From Oscillospiraceae bacterium (GTDB taxonomy: Bacteria > Bacillota > Clostridia > Oscillospirales > Oscillospiraceae), in NCBI GenBank assembly GCA_902783825.1, contig CACZSJ010000221.1, positions 1-5,254 on the forward strand: 5,254 bases of DNA, written 5' to 3'. A model generated the notes under the pieces. That model made no database searches. It saw nothing but the letters and a program-made list of their open reading frames with translations, and was not told where the DNA came from. Every line of letters starts with the position of its first letter. Position 1 is the stretch's first letter. A program made the position numbers and the translations under genes. Below are positions 1-5,254 of the stretch, piece by piece.

Positions 1-858
1 ACACCTGAAAAGGTCGTGGAAATGTATCACGCGCTGGGGATCGACCTCCCCGGCAAGGTGGCCGTAAAGGTTCACTCCGGCGAGAAAGGGAACCAAAACT
101 TCCTCCGTCCGGAGTTCTGGAAGCCCATGGTAGAAGAGGTTCGTGGCACGATCGTAGAGTGCAACACCGCCTATGGCGATGCTTTCGGCGGGGTGCGGGA
201 TCACAGTCAATCCCATCGCAAGCTCATCGAGTACCACGGCTGGAGCAAAGTCTTCCAGGTTGATCTGATGGACGAAGAAGGTCCGGATCTGGTCTGGCCC
301 ATCCCCAACGGCAAGGTCCTCAAGGAAAACCGTGTGGGCAAGAACATCGTAAACTATGACTCTATGCTGGTGCTGGCTCACTTCAAGGGTCACCCCATGG
401 GCGGCTATGGCGGCGCGCTCAAGCAGCTGTCCATTGGCTGCGCCTCCAGAGCCGGCAAGGCCCTTATCCACTCCGGCGGTGCTTCCGACCACAACGTCGA
501 GGCCTGGAATCACCATGCCGACAAGGTGGCCTTTCCCGAGGCAATGGCCGACGCCGCCTCCACGGTCGTGGAGCATTTCCGCGGACGCATCGCCTTCATC
601 AACGTAATGAAAAACCTGTCGGTGGACTGTGACTGTGCTGGCAACGCCGCGCCTCCCTGTATGAAGGACATCGGCATCCTGGCCTCCTTGGATCCGATAG
701 CAGTGGATCAGGCCTGCATCGATTTGGTGTACAGCTCCCAGGACCCCGGCCGGGACACCCTGGTCAAGCGCATCGAATCCCGTAACGGTGTGCACACCAT
801 CGAGGCCGCGGCCGATCTTGGCTACGGTTCCCGGGAATACGAGCTGATCGAAATTTAA
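1..858 (+). CDS. DUF362 domain-containing protein, N-terminus cut by window edge
   Basis: The reading frame is open from base 1 (first residues T-P-E-K-V-V-E-M) and ends at TAA 856-858, so the true start lies upstream; the GTG at 16 and ATG at 22 are internal and have no convincing ribosome binding site. About 285 codons are visible. The family is recognised from a basic strand near the start (VAVKVHSGEKGN), the central block HFKGHPMGGYGGALK followed by IGCASRAGK (nt 379-459), and the C-terminal block with CxC-x7-C (Cys codons at 628, 634, 658) followed by DIGILASLDPIAVDQACIDLV. Many clostridial relatives carry a two-cluster ferredoxin module between the second and third blocks; here that place holds only a short His/Ala-rich segment with no cysteine. 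The biochemical function of DUF362 proteins is not settled; metal or Fe-S involvement is a guess from the cysteines. No signal peptide can be judged. The gene ends at a strong terminator and converges on the antiporter gene. Confidence 0.88.
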   Translation, partial: TPEKVVEMYHALGIDLPGKVAVKVHSGEKGNQNFLRPEFWKPMVEEVRGTIVECNTAYGDAFGGVRDHSQSHRKLIEYHGWSKVFQVDLMDEEGPDLVWPIPNGKVLKENRVGKNIVNYDSMLVLAHFKGHPMGGYGGALKQLSIGCASRAGKALIHSGGASDHNVEAWNHHADKVAFPEAMADAASTVVEHFRGRIAFINVMKNLSVDCDCAGNAAPPCMKDIGILASLDPIAVDQACIDLVYSSQDPGRDTLVKRIESRNGVHTIEAAADLGYGSREYELIEI

Positions 859-869
859 GGCCCCACGAC

Positions 870-910
870 AAACGCCCTCCGAAGCGAATCGCTTCGGAGG
901 GCGTTTTATT
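870..910 (+). terminator. Intrinsic terminator of the DUF362 gene, shared convergent site
   Basis: An inverted repeat with 18-base arms (870-887 and 889-906) is perfect except for a single central base; in RNA it would close a GC-rich stem with a tiny loop around AAT. It starts 11 bases after the DUF362 stop codon and runs into TTTTATTT on the + strand, so it terminates + transcription well. The antiporter gene on the - strand stops at 911, so its transcript also enters the hairpin, but the U-run on that side is only three bases before G, making it a weaker terminator in that direction. Confidence 0.9.
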
Positions 911-1870
911 TCACAGTACAAACTGGGCCGTGCAGAAGGCCGCATAGATGAGCAGCAGCAGGCTCCCCTGCAGCCGGGACAGCTTTCCCCGGATCAGGCT
1001 GGGCACTGTCAGCAGCAGCATCACCAGGAACATGACCGGCAGATCCAGCACCAGCGAGGCGTTATGCCCCAGCAGCTGCTTGCCCGCCGGCAGAGAAAAG
1101 GGCGCCAAGCTGACAGACACGCCGCAGACCAAAACCAGGTTGAACAGGTTGGCGCCAATCACATTGCCCAAGGATAGAGCGCTGTGTCCCTTGGCTAGAG
1201 AGGTAATGGCGGTGACCAACTCCGGCAGGGAGGTGCCCAGGGCCACAAAGGTCAGGGCAATCACCGATTCCGGCACGCCCATGGCCTGGGCAATCAGGGT
1301 TCCGTTATCCACCAGCAGATCCGCACCTATGGCAATCAGAACCGCCCCCAGCACCAGGAGGAACAGCGCCTTTTTTAAATCTGTCGGCTCGCACTCTGTC
1401 TCATCTGTTGCTCCCGTCTCCTTTTGCATTTGCCGCACCGTCATCGCCATATAGACCAGAAACAGCAGCAGCATCAGCAGTCCAATCGCACGGGGAAATC
1501 GCCCTAAAAGCACGGCGGTAGCCGCAAAAACTACCGCGGCCAGAAAGAAAAAGCACACCGGCGTTTTCAGGCTGGCAGGATCCGTTTTTCCCGGACGGAT
1601 GGCAATGGTCAGCGCCGCGACCAAGGCAGTGTTGCAGATGATGGAGCCAACGGCGTTGCCATAGGCAATCTCTCCATGCCCGGTCAGCGCGGAGGTGGTG
1701 GACACCATGACCTCCGGCAGCGTGGTGCCGATGGACACCACCGTAGCGCCGATCAAAAGCTCCGGCACGTGGAAGCGCCGGGCAATTCCGGTAGCGCCGT
1801 CCACAAACCAGTCGCCGCCTTTGATCAGCAGCACCAGTCCCAGGGAAAACAACAATACAGGTACAAGCAT
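911..1870 (-). CDS. Calcium/sodium antiporter, CaCA family (YrbG-like)
   Basis: This complete 319-residue inner-membrane protein is expected to exchange Ca2+ for Na+ (or H+) and so expel Ca2+. Both signature alpha repeats are visible. The first has IGTTLPEV at about residues 47-54 and GNAVGSIICN at 71-80; the second has LGTSLPELV at 211-219 and GNVIGANLFN at 235-244. The acidic residues E53 and E217 in the two TLPE/SLPE motifs are the usual cation ligands. The halves are clearly an internal duplication: each opens with a hydrophobic helix, then a GxD(W/L)xVD motif (19-24 and 182-188), then VPE(L/S). They are joined by a short charged cytosolic loop at about 145-166 instead of a large regulatory domain, as expected for the small prokaryotic form. 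About ten membrane helices and a length near 320 fit the family. The ATG at 1870 has an AAAGGAAG ribosome site and a good promoter upstream. Actual ion preference (Ca2+, Na+, K+, H+) cannot be read from sequence alone. Confidence 0.93.
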   Translation of the reverse strand: MLVPVLLFSLGLVLLIKGGDWFVDGATGIARRFHVPELLIGATVVSIGTTLPEVMVSTTSALTGHGEIAYGNAVGSIICNTALVAALTIAIRPGKTDPASLKTPVCFFFLAAVVFAATAVLLGRFPRAIGLLMLLLFLVYMAMTVRQMQKETGATDETECEPTDLKKALFLLVLGAVLIAIGADLLVDNGTLIAQAMGVPESVIALTFVALGTSLPELVTAITSLAKGHSALSLGNVIGANLFNLVLVCGVSVSLAPFSLPAGKQLLGHNASLVLDLPVMFLVMLLLTVPSLIRGKLSRLQGSLLLLIYAAFCTAQFVL

Positions 1871-1877
1871 CGTTCTT

Positions 1878-1885
1878 CTTCCTTT
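1878..1885 (-). promoter_or_regulatory. Ribosome binding site of the Ca2+/Na+ antiporter
   Basis: On the - strand the bases AAAGGAAG precede the ATG at 1870, with AGGA nine bases from the start codon. This supports the chosen start. Confidence 0.75.
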
Positions 1886-1889
1886 CCGC

Positions 1890-1906
1890 CGCCGCTCTCT
1901 GCGGCG
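1890..1906 (-). other. Small GC hairpin in the antiporter 5' leader
   Basis: A 6-base stem (1890-1895 pairing with 1901-1906, CGCCGC with GCGGCG) with a 5-base loop lies in the short leader between the predicted transcription start (about 1917) and the ribosome site. It is close enough to the ribosome site to affect initiation, but it may be only a chance GC palindrome. Confidence 0.35.
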
Positions 1907-1923
1907 AGTGAAGTCATGCGGGC

Positions 1924-1951
1924 ATTATACCACAGCTCCGGCAAATTGCAA
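1924..1951 (-). promoter_or_regulatory. Sigma-A type promoter of the Ca2+/Na+ antiporter
   Basis: Read on the - strand there is a TTGCAA -35 element (1951-1946), a 16-base spacer, and a perfect TATAAT -10 element (1929-1924) preceded by TGG, which adds an extended -10 TGn motif. The predicted start near 1917 gives a leader of about 47 bases. This is the best promoter in the window. Confidence 0.8.
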
Positions 1952-1958
1952 GAGCCCA

Positions 1959-2003
1959 CCCGCTGTCGTCCCCTACGGGGACGACAGCGGGCGGCATTTT
2001 TTT
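1959..2003 (+). terminator. Terminator-like hairpin between divergent promoters
   Basis: Perfect 15-base arms (1959-1973 and 1977-1991) enclose a TAC loop, and seven T follow at 1997-2003 on the + strand, five bases after the stem. A further GCC/GGC pairing (1954-1956 with 1993-1995) across a small internal loop would bring the stem up to the T-run. The - strand side has no T-run. It has the form of a + strand intrinsic terminator, yet no + strand gene lies directly upstream, only the 5' end of the - strand antiporter gene. It may stop antisense transcription, isolate the downstream promoter, or remain from an earlier gene order. Confidence 0.75.
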
Positions 2004-2041
2004 CAACCTTTGCATTGTTCACAGAATGGTGCGGATTTCCG

Positions 2042-2054
2042 GCGCAATCTGCGC
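2042..2054. repeat. Short inverted repeat abutting the -10 of the Kef-type gene
   Basis: GCGCA and TGCGC (2042-2046 and 2050-2054) are separated by three bases and end directly before the TATACT -10 element. The position would suit an operator, but the arms are only five bases and could occur by chance. Confidence 0.25.
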
Positions 2055-2060
2055 TATACT
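2055..2060 (+). promoter_or_regulatory. Probable -10 element of the cation:proton antiporter gene
   Basis: TATACT matches the -10 consensus at five of six positions and would start transcription near 2067, leaving a leader of roughly 28 bases that holds the ribosome site. No good -35 hexamer lies 16-18 bases upstream (the region reads GCGGATTT), so the promoter may be weak or activator-dependent. Confidence 0.45.
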
Positions 2061-2081
2061 TTTATAGAAAAAACCATGCAA

Positions 2082-2087
2082 AAGGAG
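2082..2087 (+). promoter_or_regulatory. Ribosome binding site of the cation:proton antiporter
   Basis: AAGGAG, part of AAAAGGAG, lies seven bases before the ATG at 2095. This is near-ideal and fixes that start over any internal methionine. Confidence 0.88.
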
Positions 2088-2094
2088 TCGTCTC

Positions 2095-4341
2095 ATGCCC
2101 AAATTGATTGCGGATCTGGCCATTATGCTGCTGACCGCCGGTGTGGTAGCAGTCCTGTTTAAGCGTTTGAAGCAGCCATTGGTCCTGGGTTACATTCTGG
2201 CCGGTTTTCTCGTAGGGCCATACATGCCCTATTTTTTCACAGTGGCGGATTCTGCATCCATCGCCGTCTGGAGCGAAATCGGCATCATTGTACTCATGTT
2301 CAGTCTGGGGCTGGAATTCAATCTGCACAAACTGGTCAGTGTTGGCGGCACCGCTCTGATTACGGCGCTGACCGAAGTGATCGGGATGCTGCTGCTGGGC
2401 TATCTTGTTGGGCAGGCTCTGGGCTGGGGCATGATGGACAGCATCTTTCTGGGCGGCATGCTCTCCATGAGCTCCACCACCATCATCATCAAAGCCTTTG
2501 ACGAGTTGGACGTTCGCAGAGAGCGTTTTGCTCAGCTGGTTTTTGGGACGCTGGTCATTGAAGATATCGCCGGCATCTTTATGATGATCATTTTGTCTAC
2601 CGTCTCCATCAGCCAAAGCATCTCCGGCGCCGCATTGGCGCTGCAGTTGGGCGTTCTGGTTCTGTATCTGGCCTTGTGGCTGATCCTTGGCATTTACATT
2701 CTGCCTTCTCTGCTGCGGCAAGCGGCCGCTTTCATGAACGATGAGACGCTGCTGCTGGTCTCTCTGGGCCTTTGTTTCGGTATGGTTCTTCTGGCGGAGA
2801 CACTGGGCTTTTCCTCTGCGCTTGGTGCTTTTCTGGCCGGTTCCCTTCTGGCCGGCACTGTCCACGCGGAACGGGTAGAGCATTTGAGTTCCAGCATCAA
2901 GGACCTCTTCGGTTCCGTCTTCTTCCTGTCGGTGGGCATGATGATCGACCCAGCCATGCTGCTGCGCTACGCCTTTCCCATTCTGATCATCACCCTGGTC
3001 ACGGTGATCGGGAAGCTGAGCATCTCCAGCCTGGGGGTTCTTCTGTCCGGGCAGTCTTTGAAAATCGCAATCCAGTGCGGCTGTTCTCTGGCGCAGATTG
3101 GGGAATTCGCTTTCATCATCGCCTCTCTGGGTATGACCCTGGGCGTTATCGCCGACTATGTATATCCCATCATCGTTGCGGTCTCTGTAGTCACCACCCT
3201 GACTACGCCTGGTTTTATCAAAAACGCAGACGGAATCTATCGGCTGACGCGCAAGCTGCTGCCGGAAAAGCTGGGAGAAAAGCTGGAGCGCTACACCCGC
3301 GACGACGCAGACGGCGAAACCCAGGACGGAGATTGGCTGGCATTTTTGCGGCGCTACGGCAAGCGCACCGCCTTTTTTGGCGTTCTGATGACCGGCGTCT
3401 CTCTTCTGACCCAGTTTGTGCTGCAGCCGCTGCTGCTGCAAACGCCCCTGGATTCGCAGATCGTCCGCGTCATTTGTGCCGCCTGCTGCATCATCGGCGT
3501 AGCTCTGTTCATCCGCCCCATGCTGGACTTGCACTCCACCGAATATACTACCCTTTGGGTAAAGAGCCGGCTCAATCGCCTGCCGCTGATGACGCTGACC
3601 GCGCTGCGTTTTCTTTTGATTGTGCTGCTGGCCTTTCTCCCGCTGCAGGCCCTGCTGGGCGTAAGCGGCGGCTGGCTGCTCCCTCTGGTGGCCGCGGCCA
3701 TCCTGCTGATCTACAAAAGCGGCTGGATGGCCTCGGCTTACATCTCCGCCGAGGCGCGTTTTCTGGCTAATTTCAATGAACGCAATCTCCATCGGGACCG
3801 GAACGGCGGCACCGAGTGGCTGGATGAGAAACTCCTGGTGGAGCAGCTTTCCTGTCCTAAAGAGCTTGTTGGCAAAAGTCTACGCCAGTTGGAATGGGGC
3901 CACCATTTCAGCATCAATGTTTTCAAAGTCGCCCGCGGCCGAAAGCAGTACAACATGCCCCCGGCGGATCTGGTGCTGCGCAGCGATGACCAGCTCTACC
4001 TGCTGGGCAAGGCGGAGGATCTGCGTTCTCTTCGGATGGGTCTGGGCCTGCCGGAGCATAGGGATCTACCTAATCTCCGGGACTTTACCGCCGCCCAGGA
4101 AGGTGACGCTTCCGCTGTCTTCGCATTCGCCCTTCCCGTGGAAAAGGACTCTTCCCTCCGAGGCAGAAGCATTCGGGACAGCAAGCTGCGGGAGCGCTAT
4201 GATTGTATGATCCTGGGCCTGCAGCGAGAACTGCTCCCCATTCTGCAGCCAGACGTGAACATGACCATGCAGCCCGGCGATTTGATCTGGGTGCTGGGCA
4301 GCCGCAAAACGGCGGAAAAGCTGCTGGCCCTCTCCGAGTAA
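2095..4341 (+). CDS. Kef-type (CPA2) cation:proton antiporter with extra helices and two RCK_C domains
   Basis: This complete 748-residue membrane protein probably exchanges K+ or Na+ for H+, acting in pH and K+ balance. Residues 1 to about 380 form a Na_H_Exchanger domain with the CPA2 marks: LGYILAGFLVGP (31-42), a GIIVLMFSLGLEF helix (63-75), SMSSTT (124-129), VIEDIAG with adjacent E156-D157 as likely ion/proton-carrying acids, LGAFLAG (243-249), FLSVGMMID (277-285) and GEFAFI (336-341). After a charged linker (about 381-422) come roughly four more hydrophobic helices (about 424-447, 456-474, 498-522, 525-548). Two soluble domains resembling RCK_C/TrkA_C follow, at about 577-650 and 672-748; each has a (V/R)GxS-(L/I)R motif and ends in a DxLxxLG-like strand (DDQLYLLG, GDLIWVLG). 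I see no RCK_N Rossmann domain with a GxGxxG motif, unlike typical KefB/KefC. In Firmicutes, RCK_C domains of KtrA and CpaA bind cyclic di-AMP, so such control is plausible but inferred. Monocistronic, with its own promoter and terminator. Confidence 0.92.
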   Translation: MPKLIADLAIMLLTAGVVAVLFKRLKQPLVLGYILAGFLVGPYMPYFFTVADSASIAVWSEIGIIVLMFSLGLEFNLHKLVSVGGTALITALTEVIGMLLLGYLVGQALGWGMMDSIFLGGMLSMSSTTIIIKAFDELDVRRERFAQLVFGTLVIEDIAGIFMMIILSTVSISQSISGAALALQLGVLVLYLALWLILGIYILPSLLRQAAAFMNDETLLLVSLGLCFGMVLLAETLGFSSALGAFLAGSLLAGTVHAERVEHLSSSIKDLFGSVFFLSVGMMIDPAMLLRYAFPILIITLVTVIGKLSISSLGVLLSGQSLKIAIQCGCSLAQIGEFAFIIASLGMTLGVIADYVYPIIVAVSVVTTLTTPGFIKNADGIYRLTRKLLPEKLGEKLERYTRDDADGETQDGDWLAFLRRYGKRTAFFGVLMTGVSLLTQFVLQPLLLQTPLDSQIVRVICAACCIIGVALFIRPMLDLHSTEYTTLWVKSRLNRLPLMTLTALRFLLIVLLAFLPLQALLGVSGGWLLPLVAAAILLIYKSGWMASAYISAEARFLANFNERNLHRDRNGGTEWLDEKLLVEQLSCPKELVGKSLRQLEWGHHFSINVFKVARGRKQYNMPPADLVLRSDDQLYLLGKAEDLRSLRMGLGLPEHRDLPNLRDFTAAQEGDASAVFAFALPVEKDSSLRGRSIRDSKLRERYDCMILGLQRELLPILQPDVNMTMQPGDLIWVLGSRKTAEKLLALSE

Positions 4342-4352
4342 GGTGCCAAAAA

Positions 4353-4391
4353 GGGAAAACGCCTTCCGCACACAAGCGAAGGCGTTTTCTC
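4353..4391 (+). terminator. Intrinsic terminator of the cation:proton antiporter gene
   Basis: Twelve bases after the stop codon, AAAACGCCTTC plus a bulged C and GC pairs with GCGAAGGCGTTTT (4356-4369 and 4376-4388) around an ACACAA loop; the flanking GGG/CTC can extend the stem. The T-rich tail TTTTCTCGTTTTCTC follows on the + strand. A-rich sequence on the 5' side may allow weak function on the other strand. Confidence 0.85.
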
Positions 4392-4415
4392 GTTTTCTCA
4401 AAACAGGCACAAGAA

Positions 4416-4443
4416 ATGGCCGCGGTCAAAAGACCGCGGCCAT
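4416..4443 (-). terminator. Intrinsic terminator of the NSS transporter gene
   Basis: Perfect 12-base arms (4416-4427 and 4432-4443, ATGGCCGCGGTC and its complement) enclose a four-base loop, AAAA on the + strand and TTTT on the - strand. Read on the - strand, the stem lies 26 bases after the NSS stop codon and leads into TTTCTTG. It stands next to the terminator of the convergent neighbour, so each gene has its own stop. Confidence 0.82.
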
Positions 4444-4469
4444 AAAACATTGCTGCTTGTTTCTTGCGA

Positions 4470-5254
4470 TTACTGTTCCTTCTTGTTGCCCATGGCAGCG
4501 TAAGCCCAGAACACAACCAGAGTCGCAAAGGCCACAACGTACCAGATCGTCTGATTGCCGCCGAAGAAGTCGATCATCTGACCGGCCAGCACGAAGGCCA
4601 TGACGATGGGTACGACAAAGCGGACGCAGACCGAGTAGAACTTGGCAAAGCCAGGCGAGTGGTTGCCGTGTCCGACTTCCTCCAGAACCAGGGAGGGATT
4701 CTTCTCCCAGCCGATCATCAGCGCCATCAGCATGGCGCCGAGCGGCATGGCAATGCCCTCAGACCAGCAGTCCATGAAGTCCAGGAAGCAATCCAGGAAA
4801 ACGGGAACCGTCGTGATGCCCATGAGGCTGGCGGGGCTGAAGTTGGAGCCCAAGCCGTCCCAGGCCACGATGACAGCCTCGATGAGGATGAGCAAGGACA
4901 CGGTCAGCACGCGCTGCTTACGGGTGTCGTTCTCGCCCTTGGCCAGATCCTTGTCGATCCAGTGGGCGGCGATGGTCTCCATCAGGGAGATGGCCGAGGA
5001 GATGGCCGCGATCAGCACCAGGACGTAGAAGATCACGCCGAAGAGGGGGCCGAGCTTACCCATGCTGCTGAACACGTCCTGCAGAGTGATGAACAGCAGG
5101 CCGGGGCCGCCGAGGGTGATCTCGTTGGGAGCCATGCCCTGAGAGAGACCGTAGGAAACCGCCGCGGGAATAACGGCGATACCGGCCAGAATGGCAACCA
5201 GCGTATCGGCAATGACAATGATGACAGAGTTCTTGACCAGGTTCTCTTCCTTGC
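4470..5254 (-). CDS. Sodium-dependent transporter, NSS (SNF) family, N-terminus cut by window edge
   Basis: The frame is open on the - strand from the right edge to TAA at 4472-4470, about 261 codons; the ATG at 5135 is internal, because the coding sequence continues upstream as ENLVKNSVIIVIADTLVAIL and IPAAVSYGLSQG. These residues match the start of helix 7 in the LeuT fold, so helices 1-6, including the unwound substrate-binding helices 1 and 6, lie outside the window. Visible are helix 7, the GGPGLLFITL loop (residues 9-18 from the internal Met), helix 8 with AISSAISLMET where S46-S47 occupy the place of the LeuT Na2-site Thr-Ser pair, helix 9 (75-92), helix 10 (about 117-142), helix 11 (162-182) and helix 12 (187-205), ending in a short basic tail. 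NSS proteins couple Na+ entry to uptake of amino acids or related amines; the substrate cannot be told without helices 1, 3 and 6. It converges on the Kef-type gene and has its own terminator. Confidence 0.93.
   Translation of the reverse strand, partial: KEENLVKNSVIIVIADTLVAILAGIAVIPAAVSYGLSQGMAPNEITLGGPGLLFITLQDVFSSMGKLGPLFGVIFYVLVLIAAISSAISLMETIAAHWIDKDLAKGENDTRKQRVLTVSLLILIEAVIVAWDGLGSNFSPASLMGITTVPVFLDCFLDFMDCWSEGIAMPLGAMLMALMIGWEKNPSLVLEEVGHGNHSPGFAKFYSVCVRFVVPIVMAFVLAGQMIDFFGGNQTIWYVVAFATLVVFWAYAAMGNKKEQ

Noticed and set aside
1888..2003. A possible riboswitch (for example a cyclic di-AMP ydaO type) controlling the Kef-type gene
   Set aside because: The hairpin plus T-run resembles an expression platform, but I found no conserved aptamer elements upstream, no + promoter before it, and a plausible promoter after it at 2055. 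A covariance-model search would settle this.
1825..2022. A 65-codon - strand frame upstream of the antiporter as a possible small gene or leader peptide
   Set aside because: Its start lies upstream of the predicted - strand promoter, it spans the hairpin, and it overlaps the antiporter start in another frame without a convincing ribosome site.
1676..2162. Two overlapping + strand frames crossing the divergent intergenic region and the strong hairpin
   Set aside because: They would be read through the terminator-like stem and antisense to the antiporter start; their sequence is low-complexity and they conflict with the clear start and ribosome site at 2095.
2772..3770. A 332-codon open frame on the + strand inside the Kef-type gene
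   Set aside because: It is an out-of-frame Arg/Ala/Gly-rich shadow of the transporter frame, with no ribosome site and no family resemblance.
2062..3792. A 576-codon open frame on the - strand, antisense to the Kef-type gene
   Set aside because: It has highly skewed composition (very rich in Gln, Asp, His, Gly), no recognisable motif, and no sign of a real domain. It mirrors the codon pattern of the transporter on the other strand, whose membrane domain is unmistakable.
5033..5218. A 61-codon - strand frame overlapping the NSS gene
   Set aside because: It is a different frame over sequence that encodes the well-conserved helix 7 region and GGPGLLFITL loop of the NSS protein.

Overview
The window looks like ordinary chromosome from a moderately GC-rich anaerobic Firmicute, most likely a clostridial gut bacterium of the Oscillospiraceae/Ruminococcaceae kind. 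This is inferred from strong purine-rich Shine-Dalgarno sequences (AAAGGAG type), a sigma-A-like promoter, compact intergenic spaces with strong intrinsic terminators, and a clostridial-type DUF362 protein. No rRNA, phage, plasmid or insertion-sequence gene is present to fix the taxon.

Layout from left to right: (1) the 3' part of a DUF362-family gene on the + strand, cut by the left edge; (2) a near-perfect terminator hairpin shared with the convergent gene that follows; (3) a complete CaCA-family calcium/sodium antiporter on the - strand; (4) a 224-base divergent intergenic region with a good - strand promoter, a weaker + strand promoter, and between them a very stable + oriented terminator-like hairpin; (5) a complete 748-residue CPA2/Kef-type cation:proton antiporter on the + strand, with extra membrane helices and two C-terminal RCK_C (TrkA_C) domains; (6) a 128-base convergent intergenic region with two terminators back to back, one per strand; (7) the 3' part of a neurotransmitter:sodium symporter (NSS) family gene on the - strand, cut by the right edge. 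No stretch longer than 300 bases lacks a gene.

Three of the four genes are secondary transporters that handle cations: Na+/Ca2+ exchange, K+ or Na+/H+ exchange, and Na+-driven solute uptake. They could be linked physiologically, since the exchangers set ion gradients and the symporter spends Na+. However, each is its own transcription unit by strand and terminators, so no operon joins them. I saw no new multigene system. The points most worth a second look are the domain architecture of the Kef-type protein, the terminator-like hairpin between divergent promoters, and the DUF362 protein that lacks the ferredoxin module of many relatives.
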